From assembly GCA_963744935.1 (NCBI GenBank), contig CAVUVM010000003.1:186001-250000 (forward strand): a stretch of 64,000 bases of DNA, written 5' to 3'. Origin of the DNA: Bog-473 sp963744935 (lineage in GTDB: Bacteria > Actinomycetota > Acidimicrobiia > Acidimicrobiales > RAAP-2). This document shows, piece after piece, positions 1 to 8,134 of the stretch (position 1 is its first letter; every line of letters starts with the position of its first letter). A program made the position numbers and the translations under genes. The notes under the pieces are model-generated. The model did no database searches, was not told the origin of the DNA, and was given only the letters and a program-made list of their open reading frames with translations.

Positions 1-178
1 ACGGCATCGGGTCCGGCCGTGGCTTGGTCGTCGTCGTCGTCTTCGTCTCCCCGGTCCCCGTCATGAGGAGAGGTTGCGCTCCCGTTGTGTCATGCGCGGT
101 GACGTTCGGTTGCAGTCGAGGTGCGGTCCGGGCGCGCCCAGGCACGCCGGTCAACTCTGGTGCGAGACGAGCGCGGGT
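1..178. other. left edge, no confident gene
   Basis: No gene is supported here. On the minus strand an ATG at 64 opens a frame (MTGTGETKTTTTTK...) that runs off the left edge. It could be the first 21 codons of the next gene of the minus-strand operon, but it has no Shine-Dalgarno-like sequence and is low in complexity (a GTC/GAC triplet run around 28-50). Confidence 0.2.
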
Positions 179-376
179 TCAGCGCGCGAAGAGGTGCCAG
201 CCAGCCCACATCCAGGCCAGAACGAGCGCAACCCGCAGCACTGGTCCGGTCGCCGCCCGTTCCAAGACCACCGAAGGACGGGCGACCCGTGCGCGGCCCA
301 CGCGCGACCACGCCCAGAGGCCGAGCGCGGCCGCGCCCAGCAGCGCCCACACGAGGTACGTGACCGCACTGCTCAC
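179..376 (-). CDS. small single-pass or two-pass membrane protein
   Basis: A 65-residue hydrophobic protein of unknown function. It has an N-terminal membrane segment (VTYLVWALLGAAALGLWAW, about residues 5-23), a basic loop, and a second hydrophobic stretch near residues 45-60 (VLRVALVLAWMWAGWH). It resembles short actinobacterial membrane proteins of the DUF6186 kind; that assignment is from memory of the family's look and is unconfirmed. The GTG start overlaps the stop of the upstream 151-residue membrane protein (GTGA at 373-376), so the two are probably translated together at the distal end of the his-trp-ygfZ operon. Confidence 0.55.
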   Translation of the reverse strand: MSSAVTYLVWALLGAAALGLWAWSRVGRARVARPSVVLERAATGPVLRVALVLAWMWAGWHLFAR

Positions 377-828
377 GGTGTCTCACCGCCGACACCGAGC
401 CCGTTGTCCACCGCCACAGAGCGCGCGCCTGAGCGGACGATGGCGGCACCCAGGCACAACCACAAGAAGAAGACGACGGCTTTGAGGGCGGTGTAGCGAT
501 CGACCGCGTCCGCCATGGAGCTCAAGGTGGGGTGCTCCGCGCGGCTGCCGGCCGTCAGGTACTGGACGAGCTCCCACGCCACCACGGCAGCCACGAGGAC
601 GACCCATGGCGCAAACGGATGACGTACGCCATCTGCCGGTGCACGCGGACGTGGCCGGGTACGAAGCGGCCAACGCAGCGCGACCGCGACGGCCAGGGCC
701 CCGATCGGCAGCGCGGTCACCAGGTCGGCCTGCCAGCTGAACGGTGTCGTGGCGGCGGCGGCCACCGAGTAGGCGACGCCCAACACCAATGCCGTTGCCC
801 GCCGCTGGTCCCTCGCTGCGGCGGGCAT
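373..828 (-). CDS. hypothetical membrane protein, about four TM segments
   Basis: A 151-residue integral membrane protein that I do not recognise. Hydrophobic segments lie near residues 12-28, 38-53, 73-92 and 116-133, separated by short basic loops (RWPLRTRPRPR). The start is the ATG at 828, eight bases after the ygfZ stop, and the end overlaps the next small membrane gene by GTGA. Position suggests it is co-transcribed with trpE-ygfZ, but nothing links it to amino-acid synthesis. The hydrophobic pattern and operon fit support a real gene; the function is unknown. Confidence 0.6.
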   Translation of the reverse strand: MPAAARDQRRATALVLGVAYSVAAAATTPFSWQADLVTALPIGALAVAVALRWPLRTRPRPRAPADGVRHPFAPWVVLVAAVVAWELVQYLTAGSRAEHPTLSSMADAVDRYTALKAVVFFLWLCLGAAIVRSGARSVAVDNGLGVGGETP

Positions 829-836
829 GCAGGAGG

Positions 837-1841
837 TCAGGCCGCGCCGACGCGACCGAGCATCGGGAGCGTGGTGACGCGGACGGGCCTGGAGCCGCCC
901 ACACCCTCACCCGATCGGACCCGGACGGGACCCGGGGCCTCGACGGTGCGGTGCAAGTAGCCGAGGGCCACCCACGCTCCGAGCTCAGGGCTCCAGGCGG
1001 CCGACGTGATGGAGCCCACCACCTTGTCGTCTGCCGCGCCGTCGCCCGCAGGGGCGGCTCCGGCGTGCAGCGTCATGCCACGAGTCAGCGGTTCTGCCTC
1101 GGGCGGGCCCTCCGGCGCGACCACTCCGACCAGCCGACGCACCACGTTGGAGCCCCGGGCATCGATGCGCGCCACCAATTCCTGGCCCGTGTAGCAGCCC
1201 TTGGTGAAGCTCACGGTTCGCTCAACGAGCCCCGCCTCGGCCGCAATCGTCTTGTTCGTCAGCTCCGAGCCCATGGCCGGGATCCCCGAGGCAATCCGGC
1301 AGGCCTCGACCGCCTCGGCTCCGCACGCCACGACGCCTGACGGCATGTCGGCTGACTCTGGTCCGAGCACGACGTCGCCCGGGCCCAGCAGGTCTACGCC
1401 CATCCAGCCGTTCCATGCGAAAGGCAGCGCCAGGACGCCGCGCTCCGCCAGCACCGTCAGCAGCCCCGCCGCTGCATCGCCGACGGCGTCACCACGCAAG
1501 GACAGGCAGCGCCAGGGGATCGCCTCGATCTCCACCTTGGACCGGAGCAGGAAGCGGCGCAGCCGCGCTGTCACCGCGTCGCCGTACCCGCCCTCGACGT
1601 CGAGGATGAAGCTCAGGCCGTCCCGTCGGGTCACCCGCAGCAAGGCCGACAGCTTCCCGTCCGGCTCGAGCAGCAGCGAGTCCGCTGACGCCCCAACCGG
1701 GAGCGTCGCCAGGTCCTGGCTCAGTTGTCCCTGCAGGTAGGTCTCGGCATCGGGCCCGCCCACCGTCAGCACGTCGCGGGGGGCCCGATATGCACCCGCA
1801 CCATGACGCAGCGCCTCGGTCTCGACTCCGGACGCGCTCAC
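837..1841 (-). CDS. ygfZ: YgfZ/GcvT-type folate-binding protein (Fe-S maintenance)
   Basis: A 334-residue member of the YgfZ/CAF17 family. These are tetrahydrofolate-binding proteins related to the glycine-cleavage T-protein and are needed to assemble or repair certain Fe-S enzymes. The family signature KGCYTGQ is present near residue 215, followed by ELVARIDARG, and the N-terminal part carries the usual YLQGQLSQDL segment. I chose the GTG at 1841 because it overlaps the trpE stop as GTGA; a longer open frame to 1925 would run into trpE. The position downstream of trpE fits an operon but not a shared pathway. Length is normal. Confidence 0.88.
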   Translation of the reverse strand: MSASGVETEALRHGAGAYRAPRDVLTVGGPDAETYLQGQLSQDLATLPVGASADSLLLEPDGKLSALLRVTRRDGLSFILDVEGGYGDAVTARLRRFLLRSKVEIEAIPWRCLSLRGDAVGDAAAGLLTVLAERGVLALPFAWNGWMGVDLLGPGDVVLGPESADMPSGVVACGAEAVEACRIASGIPAMGSELTNKTIAAEAGLVERTVSFTKGCYTGQELVARIDARGSNVVRRLVGVVAPEGPPEAEPLTRGMTLHAGAAPAGDGAADDKVVGSITSAAWSPELGAWVALGYLHRTVEAPGPVRVRSGEGVGGSRPVRVTTLPMLGRVGAA

Positions 1842-3427
1842 CGGGCCGCCGTGGCCCGCCGTGCTGCCCCCATCCGGCGCGCCGCGGTCACCGCGACCAG
1901 AAGCGCACTGGCCTTGTGGGCGCACTCCTCGTCCTCGCTCGTGGGGTCGCTGTCCGCGACGATCCCCGCGCCCGCCTGCACGCTGGCCCGCCCGTCGGGC
2001 ATCACGACCATGGTCCGGATGGCGATGGCGGTGTCGATGTTGCCCGAGAAGTCGATGTACCCGACGACGCCCCCGTAGACCCCGCGCTTGGTCGGCTCGA
2101 GCTCGTCGATGATCTCCATCGCCCGCACCTTCGGCGCGCCCGAGAGCGTGCCCGCCGGCAGCGTCGCCCGCAGGACGTCGATCGGGCTCTTGTCCTCGGC
2201 GAGCTCGCCGGACACCTGCGAGGTGATGTGCATGATGTGGCTGTAGCGCTCGATGGTCATGAGCTCGTCGACCTTCTCGGTGCCGAAGCGGACGACCCGG
2301 CCGACGTCGTTTCGTGCGAGGTCGACCAGCATGATGTGCTCGGCGAGCTCCTTGGGGTCCTCGGCCAGTTCGCTCTCCAGGAGACGGTCGTGCTGCTCGC
2401 TCTCGCCGCGGGGCCGAGACCCGGCGATCGGCCGGGAGATCACCATCCCGTCGCGCAGGCGCACCATGGGCTCTGGCGACGCGCCGACGACGGTGAGCTC
2501 GGGAAAACGCAGGAAGTACAGGTACGGGCTCGGGTTGAGGAGTCGCAAGGCCCGGTAGACGTCGAACGGGTCTGCGTCGAGGTCGAGGTCGTAGCGCTGC
2601 GAGAGCACCACCTGGAAGATGTCGCCGGCGCGGATGTATTCCTTGGCGACACCGATGGCCGCCGTGTAGTCCGCCGAGGTCATCGTGCGGGACGCGTCGG
2701 CCTTCTCGAGCCCCGGCGGCGGCGCGGCGATCAGCTCACCGGTCGTGCCGGCGCCCCCCGGCCTCGCGCAATCGGCCGCCAATTCGGCGAGCCGGGCACA
2801 GGCGTCTCCGTATGCAGCGGCGACGGCATCCTGGTCGACGACGCCGTCGGGGGCCTCTGGCACCACCACGTTGTCGACGAGCATGATGCGCTGGCGCCAG
2901 TGGTCGAAGGCGCAGAATTCGCCGATGACGACCAGCGCGGCGTCCGGGTGCCCCAGATCGTCGTCAGGTGGGTCCGGCAGCCGCTCGACTTCGCGCACCA
3001 CGTCGTAGCCGAGATACCCGACGAGCCCCCCGTGCAGCGGCGGCAAGCCGCTCAGGACCGGTGACTGGTAGCGGGTCACCAGCGCCTCGACGGCCGCCAA
3101 GATCCCTTCCTCCGAGGGCGCCAATCCGAGCCGGCCCGTGGTCTCGACCGTGCGGCCCCGCGCGGTGAGTGTCGCCAGCGGACGGCGTCCCACGAACGAG
3201 TACCGGCCCCAGCGCTCGCCTCCTTCGACGGACTCGAAGAGGAAGCCCTCACCGTCGCCGACCACGTTGGCGAAGCACGTGACCGGCGTGAGCGTGTCGG
3301 CGACCATCTCGCACCACACCGGCACGATCGTGTGCTCCTTGGCGAGCGCGGCGAACTCGGCAAAATCGGGTCGAAAGCCGAGCGCGCCCGGGCCCGACTC
3401 GGGGCTCGGGGCGCCACGGGAGGTCAC
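1838..3427 (-). CDS. trpE: anthranilate synthase component I
   Basis: Chorismate-utilising enzyme of 529 residues that, with a TrpG glutaminase, converts chorismate to anthranilate, the first committed step of tryptophan synthesis. The N-terminal regulatory domain has the tryptophan-binding motif as FLFESVEGG. The C-terminal chorismate domain shows PSPYLYFLRF, IAGSRPRGE, LVDLARND and TLPAGTLSGAPK. The open frame continues to 3631, but the GTG at 3427 overlaps the hisI stop (GTGA) and precedes the first family-like residues, so it is preferred. TrpG is not in this window. A his-trp arrangement with trpE after hisI is common in actinobacteria. Confidence 0.95.
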   Translation of the reverse strand: MTSRGAPSPESGPGALGFRPDFAEFAALAKEHTIVPVWCEMVADTLTPVTCFANVVGDGEGFLFESVEGGERWGRYSFVGRRPLATLTARGRTVETTGRLGLAPSEEGILAAVEALVTRYQSPVLSGLPPLHGGLVGYLGYDVVREVERLPDPPDDDLGHPDAALVVIGEFCAFDHWRQRIMLVDNVVVPEAPDGVVDQDAVAAAYGDACARLAELAADCARPGGAGTTGELIAAPPPGLEKADASRTMTSADYTAAIGVAKEYIRAGDIFQVVLSQRYDLDLDADPFDVYRALRLLNPSPYLYFLRFPELTVVGASPEPMVRLRDGMVISRPIAGSRPRGESEQHDRLLESELAEDPKELAEHIMLVDLARNDVGRVVRFGTEKVDELMTIERYSHIMHITSQVSGELAEDKSPIDVLRATLPAGTLSGAPKVRAMEIIDELEPTKRGVYGGVVGYIDFSGNIDTAIAIRTMVVMPDGRASVQAGAGIVADSDPTSEDEECAHKASALLVAVTAARRMGAARRATAAR

Positions 3428-3846
3428 GGCGCGGGCACTCCCGGGCCCGTGCCGAGCGAGCGATAGAAGCAGCTGCGCTCCCCGGTGTGACACGCGCCAC
3501 GCCCGTGCTGGTCGACCAGGACGACGAGCGCATCGCCGTCGCAGTCGATCCGCACCTCGCGGACGTACTGGCGATCGCCGGAGGTGTCCCCCTTCTGCCA
3601 ATACTCCTGACGGCTGCGGCTGTAGAACCACGTGCGCCCGGTCGTCAGCGTGCGGCGAAGGGCCTCCGCGTCCATGTAGGCCACCGTCAGGACGGTCTTG
3701 TCCGTGGCGTCCTGGACGATCGCTGGTACGAGCCCGTCGGCGTCCTTGGCGAAGTCGACGGCGCTGACGAGTTCTTCGTCGATGCGCAGGGGCACGCCCT
3801 GGGGCACCGCGGACGCGGTGGAGGCCTCGGGGCCGGGGGCACTCAA
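3424..3846 (-). CDS. hisI: phosphoribosyl-AMP cyclohydrolase
   Basis: Third enzyme of histidine synthesis; it opens the adenine ring of phosphoribosyl-AMP. The 140-residue protein has the conserved core VAYMDAEALRRTL, the WFYSRSRQEYWQKGDTSG segment and the metal-binding part with DCDGDAL and GACHTGERSCF. It is the monofunctional cyclohydrolase; no HisE pyrophosphatase domain is fused and no hisE is seen nearby. The start given is TTG at 3846, overlapping the stop of the GroES-like gene as TTGA. About 20 residues precede the usual family start, so a slightly later GTG is possible. Confidence 0.94.
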   Translation of the reverse strand: MSAPGPEASTASAVPQGVPLRIDEELVSAVDFAKDADGLVPAIVQDATDKTVLTVAYMDAEALRRTLTTGRTWFYSRSRQEYWQKGDTSGDRQYVREVRIDCDGDALVVLVDQHGRGACHTGERSCFYRSLGTGPGVPAP

Positions 3847-4346
3847 AGGTAGAGCCCCGTGCCGCTGTCGTTGCGCGGCGAGGCGATCGCGTGGATGTCC
3901 CGCTCGCGCAGGATCACGTACTCCTCACCGTGCACCTCCACCTCGAAGCGATCCTCGGGGTTGAACAGCACCGTGTCGCCGACTTTGACCGTCCGGACGT
4001 GGGGCCCCACTGCCACCGCCTCGGCCCAAGTCAAACGGCGGGTGATCTGGGCGGTGGCGGGAATCAGGATCCCGGCCCGGGACCGGCGCTCGCCGTCGGT
4101 CGGAGAGATCTGCACCATGACGCGGTCAAAGAGCACCGAGATCGGCTGTTTCTCCTCGGTCTTGTCCTTGGCCAGCTGATTCCGGCCTGCCTTGGCCGTG
4201 CTGGCCGTGCTGGACGTGCTGGTCCCGTTCTTCGCCGTCGACGTGGGCACCCTCGCACGGTACCGCACGAGACTGCCCGCCCAGGTCAGGCGCCGCATGT
4301 CCTGACCGCACCCGACGCTCGCCGTCGCCGGCTGGGCCAGGCTCAC
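3843..4346 (-). CDS. GroES/Cpn10-like protein with N-terminal extension
   Basis: A 167-residue protein whose last ~100 residues match the 10-kDa co-chaperonin fold: a DRVMVQI first strand, a mobile-loop-like SRAGILIP segment, AVAVGPHV, VGDTVLF, and HGEEYVILRERDI near the end. Before it lies a ~60-residue Ser/Thr/Ala/Lys-rich extension, unusual for Cpn10. The gene sits between hisF and hisI and overlaps both (GTGA with hisF, TTGA with hisI), so it is translated as part of the histidine operon. No groEL is nearby. It is probably a paralogue rather than the main GroES; a role in folding His enzymes is only a guess. The start could also be the internal ATG encoding MRRLTW. Confidence 0.8.
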   Translation of the reverse strand: MSLAQPATASVGCGQDMRRLTWAGSLVRYRARVPTSTAKNGTSTSSTASTAKAGRNQLAKDKTEEKQPISVLFDRVMVQISPTDGERRSRAGILIPATAQITRRLTWAEAVAVGPHVRTVKVGDTVLFNPEDRFEVEVHGEEYVILRERDIHAIASPRNDSGTGLYL

Positions 4347-5104
4347 ACCGGCCGGACGGTCACCCCGTGGTCCGTCAGGTACGCCTTGGCCTCAGCGATC
4401 GTGAACTCGCGCCGGTGGAAGATCGATGCCGCGAGCACGGCGTCTGCTCCACCCTCGAGCGCACCGTCGACCAGGTCCTGCAGCCGACCGACCCCGCCAG
4501 ACGCGACGACCGGTATGTCCACCGCGTCGACTACCGCACGCGTCAACGCCAGGTCGAAGCCGTCACGAGTGCCGTCGCGGTCCATCGACGTCAGCAGGAT
4601 CTCCCCCGCGCCGTTGCCGGCGCACTCGACTGCCCATGCCACCGCGTCGCGACCGGCCGGATTGCGCCCTCCGTGCGTGTACACCTCCCACCCGCCTTCA
4701 GGGCATGCCCGCGCGTCGATCGCGACGACCGCGCACTGCCCCCCGAACTCGTCGGCGATGTCACGCACCAGTTCCGGTCGCTCGAGGGCGGCCGTGTTCA
4801 CCGCGATCTTGTCCGCCCCGGCACGGAGGAGGCGGCGTGCGTCCTCTGCCGCCCGGACTCCCCCACCGACGGTCAACGGGATGAAGACCTCATCGGCGGT
4901 GCGAGCCACCACCTCGACCATGGTGTCGCGGCCATCGGAGGACGCCGTGATGTCGAGGAACGTGACCTCGTCGGCGCCTTCGGCGTCGTAGCGGGCGGCC
5001 AGCTCCACCGGGTCGCCCTCGTCGGTCAGGTCTACGAAGCGCACGCCCTTGACGACCCGCCCGCCGGTCACGTCGAGACACGGGATCAGCCGGACACTGC
5101 GCAT
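4343..5104 (-). CDS. hisF: imidazole glycerol phosphate synthase, cyclase subunit HisF
   Basis: TIM-barrel cyclase that uses ammonia delivered by HisH to convert PRFAR into imidazole glycerol phosphate and AICAR. The 253-residue protein starts IPCLDVTGGRVVKGVRF, containing the first catalytic Asp. The second is in VVAIDAR, and the phosphate-binding loops appear as PLTVGGGVR, DKIAVNTAA and VVASGGVG. The chosen ATG at 5104 gives the standard N-terminus and overlaps the end of the hisH-hisA gene by 19 bases; the longer open frame to 5407 lies inside hisA. HisF must pair with the HisH part of the upstream fused protein. Confidence 0.96.
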   Translation of the reverse strand: MRSVRLIPCLDVTGGRVVKGVRFVDLTDEGDPVELAARYDAEGADEVTFLDITASSDGRDTMVEVVARTADEVFIPLTVGGGVRAAEDARRLLRAGADKIAVNTAALERPELVRDIADEFGGQCAVVAIDARACPEGGWEVYTHGGRNPAGRDAVAWAVECAGNGAGEILLTSMDRDGTRDGFDLALTRAVVDAVDIPVVASGGVGRLQDLVDGALEGGADAVLAASIFHRREFTIAEAKAYLTDHGVTVRPV

Positions 5105-6474
5105 GCGGCGAGACCCTCCTCCACGCTGAAACGACCCTCCACGAGCGCCTTCCCCACGATCGCCCCGGACAGGCGCCGGGCGGGCGAGCCGAGGCGCGCC
5201 AGGGCCACGAGGTCGCTCGTGGCACCAACCCCGCCCGACGCCACCACCGGGAGTGCAGTGGCCGCCAGCAGCTCCGTCAGGCCTTCGAGGTCGGGGCCCG
5301 ACAGCATGCCGTCGCGCGCCACGGCCGTGGCCACCACCGCGCCCAGTGGCTCGTGCGCCCACAGCTCCAACAGGTCGGCGACCGCCTGCCCGGATCCGGC
5401 AAGCCACCCCTGGGCCTGGGCCTCCGCCACGCCGTCAGAGCCCACCCGGTAGTCGAGCCCGATCGCGACTTGGCCGGGCCAACGGCGCGCGCATCGCCCG
5501 GCGAGCGCGGGCTCTTCCAGGGCTGCCGTGCCCAGCACGACCCGCGCCACACCGGATGCGAGGACCTCCTCGGCGTCGTCCTCCGACCTGATCCCACCGC
5601 CGAACTCCACGTTGACGTCACCTTCGTTCGCGAGACGGACGATCTCGGCCAGGGCGGCCCGCTCGTGTGGAACGCCGGTCCGGGCCCCGTCGAGATCGAC
5701 GACGTGGATCCAGCGCGCACCCCCTGCCACGTAACGGGCCGCCAGGGCAGCCGGGTCGCCATAGCGCGCCTCGCGGGCGAAGTCACCCTGGGTCAGGCGT
5801 ACGGCCGCGCCGGCGCGCAGGTCGATGGCAGGCAGCAGCTCCATCAGTCGCGCGCTCGTCGATGCCAGGCGTACGAAGTTGGCCAGGAGCGCCAGCCCCG
5901 TGGCCCCCGACTTCTCAGGGTGGAACTGCGCGCCCCACAGCGTGCCCCGAGCCGCCAAGGCCGCAACGGAACCTCCGTAGTCGCACACCGCCACGGTCTC
6001 GTCCCCGACTGGCGGGGCATAGGAGTGCACGAAGTACACCCACGGGTGTTCGCCCAGACCCTCCAGGGCCAAGGGTGTCCCGCCACCGCGCACTTCCAGG
6101 GTGTTCCATTGCATCTGCGGGTGCTTCACCGCTGGAGGCAACGCACCGATGGTGCCGGGGAACACGCCGAGGCCGGCTGCGCCGGGGCTCTCCACCGAGT
6201 CCTCATAGAGGAGCTGGAAGCCCACGCACACGCCGAAGAACGGCACCGTGGCCTCGAGCGCGGCACGGGCGGGCTGCTCGAGGCCGCTCTCACGGAGCGC
6301 CCGTGCGCACGCACCGAACGCCCCCACCCCCGGCAGTACCACACCGTCGGCTGCCTCGACGGACGCCGCGTCCGTCACGAGGCGCGCATCGGACCCGACG
6401 TGCTGGAGGGCCTTCTCGGCCGATCGCAAATTCCCGATGCCATAGTCGAGGACGGCGATACGTGGGCCCGTCAC
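5086..6474 (-). CDS. hisHA: HisH-HisA fusion: IGP synthase glutaminase + ProFAR isomerase
   Basis: One uninterrupted frame of 462 residues covers two enzymes. Residues 1-210 are HisH, a class I glutaminase: IAVLDYGIGNLRS, LPGVGAFG, nucleophile elbow GVCVGFQ, and the His-Glu pair in QFHPEKSG. Residues 211-462, from an internal Met in MELLPAIDL, are the HisA/PriA barrel: AIDLRAGAAVRL, HVVDLDGA, FGGGIRS, GLDYR and VVASGGVGA. There is no stop between the domains. The usual HisA motif T-D-[IV]-x-[RK]-D-G-T reads TAVARDGM, so its Asp is replaced. The GTG start at 6474 overlaps hisB. No separate trpF is seen, so the HisA part could be bifunctional as in other actinobacteria. An indel near the junction could create the fusion artificially. 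Confidence 0.9.
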   Translation of the reverse strand: MTGPRIAVLDYGIGNLRSAEKALQHVGSDARLVTDAASVEAADGVVLPGVGAFGACARALRESGLEQPARAALEATVPFFGVCVGFQLLYEDSVESPGAAGLGVFPGTIGALPPAVKHPQMQWNTLEVRGGGTPLALEGLGEHPWVYFVHSYAPPVGDETVAVCDYGGSVAALAARGTLWGAQFHPEKSGATGLALLANFVRLASTSARLMELLPAIDLRAGAAVRLTQGDFAREARYGDPAALAARYVAGGARWIHVVDLDGARTGVPHERAALAEIVRLANEGDVNVEFGGGIRSEDDAEEVLASGVARVVLGTAALEEPALAGRCARRWPGQVAIGLDYRVGSDGVAEAQAQGWLAGSGQAVADLLELWAHEPLGAVVATAVARDGMLSGPDLEGLTELLAATALPVVASGGVGATSDLVALARLGSPARRLSGAIVGKALVEGRFSVEEGLAACAVSG

Positions 6475-7073
6475 AGACTCCCCTTCGTCGAGGGGATTCC
6501 ACCGCCCTCGACACGGACGGCGTCGCGCAGGCAGCGAGCGACTCCCTTGAAACTGGCCTCGAGCATGTGGTGGGTGTTCTTGCCCTCGACGCAACGGATG
6601 TGGAGTGTCACGTTGGCAGCCGTCACGAAGGCACGCCAGAACTCTTCGGCCAGCTGCGGGTTGAACGGCGGCGTCCCGAGCCCGGGCGTGTCGGGTGCGA
6701 AGTCGAGTCCGTACGCGAGATACGGGCGACCCGACAGATCCAGCGCCACTTCGATCAACGCCTCGTCCAGCGGTATGAGCACGGAGGCGAACCGGCGCAC
6801 GCCCGCCTTGTCGCCCAGGGCTTCCGCCAGGCAAACCCCGAGGACGATGCCGACATCCTCGACGGTGTGGTGGGCGTCGACGTGCAGGTCACCTTGCGCG
6901 CGGACGGTCAGGTCGAAGGAGGCGTGCCGGCCGAGCTGGTCGACCATGTGGTCGAAGAAGGGCAGCCCCGTGCTGACCTCGGTGCGGCCGGACCCGTCGA
7001 CGACCAACGTGGCGGTGACGGTGGTCTCCTTGGTGGCGCGTTCTTTGGTGGCGCGACGGGCGTCGGTGCTCAC
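6471..7073 (-). CDS. hisB: imidazoleglycerol-phosphate dehydratase
   Basis: Monofunctional dehydratase of 200 residues that converts imidazole glycerol phosphate to imidazole acetol phosphate. Manganese-binding motifs are clear: LPFFDHM near residue 40, DAHHTVED near residue 70, and NTHHMLEASFK near residue 170. There is no phosphatase domain, so a separate histidinol-phosphatase must exist elsewhere. The GTG start at 7073 overlaps hisC, and its stop overlaps the hisH-hisA start, both as GTGA, consistent with coupled translation in the order hisC, hisB, hisHA. Confidence 0.96.
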   Translation of the reverse strand: MSTDARRATKERATKETTVTATLVVDGSGRTEVSTGLPFFDHMVDQLGRHASFDLTVRAQGDLHVDAHHTVEDVGIVLGVCLAEALGDKAGVRRFASVLIPLDEALIEVALDLSGRPYLAYGLDFAPDTPGLGTPPFNPQLAEEFWRAFVTAANVTLHIRCVEGKNTHHMLEASFKGVARCLRDAVRVEGGGIPSTKGSL

Positions 7074-8134
7074 AAGCTCTCCTTCAATGCGTGGAGGAAA
7101 CGGTCGTTCTCATCTGGCGTCCCGATGGTGACACGCAGGCACCCTCGCAGGCCTTCCCAGCTGGCGCAGTTCCGGATCAGAACTGACTGCGAGAGCAGCG
7201 AGCGCCATACTTCGTCTGCGTCACGCTCACGGGGACGGAACAGGATGAAATTCGCGTCGGAGGGCCACGAGTCCACCGGCAGGTCTGCCAGCGTGGCCGC
7301 AACCCGGCCACGCTCCTCGGTGATGCTGGCGACGCGTGCTTCCATCTCGGGCACGTGGCGCAGGGCGAGCAGTCCGGCCAGCTGTGTCTGCACGGAGAGG
7401 TGATAGGGCAGGACGACTGATTCGCATGCGGTCACGACAGCGGGATCCGCCACCAGGTAGCCGAGGCGCGCTCCGGCCATCGCCCACGTCTTCGAGAAGG
7501 TCCGGGTGACCACGAGCCCGGGGTGAGCCGGACCGTGCAGCTCCAGAGCGGACCACGGAGCGAACTGCCCATACGCCTCGTCCACGATCACGAGTCCCGG
7601 CGCGGCGCCACAGACGGCTGCGGTCGTCGCCGGCGGCTCGGCCCGGCCGGTCGGGTTGTTCGGCGAGCACAAGAACGTGATGTCGGGACGTGACTCGCCG
7701 AGCAGCGCGACCGCGTCGTCGCGATCAATCTGGAAGTCGTCGTCGCGCTCGCCCTCGACGACCTCGGTGCCGGTGATGTGGGCGATGTGCGAGTGCAGCG
7801 CGTACGTCGGCTCGAAGAGCAGGGCCTTGCGGCCGGGACCGCCGAAGGCCAGCAGGAGACACTGCAGGACTTCGTTGGACCCGTTGGCGCAGAAGACCTC
7901 TGCTGCGGTGACCCCGTGCAGTCCGGCGACGGCCTCACGGAGCTCGGCGGCCGGCCGGTCGGGATAGCGGTGGAACGAGACGTCCTCGAGCGCGGCCAGC
8001 AGCTCGTCGCGCCACGCCTCGGGCGGTGGCAGCGGGGACTCGTTCGTGTTGAGCCGCACCTCGGCCTCCACCTGAGGTGAGTGATAACCCTCGGACAGGA
8101 GCAGATCGGGCCGTACCGGCGGGACGGCGCTCAC
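7070..8134 (-). CDS. hisC: histidinol-phosphate aminotransferase
   Basis: PLP-dependent class I/II aminotransferase of 354 residues that transfers an amino group from glutamate to imidazole acetol phosphate. The N-terminus has LNTNESPLPPP, the substrate-pocket segment typical of HisC. The PLP-binding elements are ANGSNEVL, SPNNPTGR, VIVDEAYGQF and the lysine motif TFSKTWAMAGARLGY. The C-terminus has NFILFRP and LRVTIGTPDEN. The start is the GTG at 8134, overlapping the hisD stop as GTGA. Intact and normal in length. Confidence 0.96.
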   Translation of the reverse strand: MSAVPPVRPDLLLSEGYHSPQVEAEVRLNTNESPLPPPEAWRDELLAALEDVSFHRYPDRPAAELREAVAGLHGVTAAEVFCANGSNEVLQCLLLAFGGPGRKALLFEPTYALHSHIAHITGTEVVEGERDDDFQIDRDDAVALLGESRPDITFLCSPNNPTGRAEPPATTAAVCGAAPGLVIVDEAYGQFAPWSALELHGPAHPGLVVTRTFSKTWAMAGARLGYLVADPAVVTACESVVLPYHLSVQTQLAGLLALRHVPEMEARVASITEERGRVAATLADLPVDSWPSDANFILFRPRERDADEVWRSLLSQSVLIRNCASWEGLRGCLRVTIGTPDENDRFLHALKESL

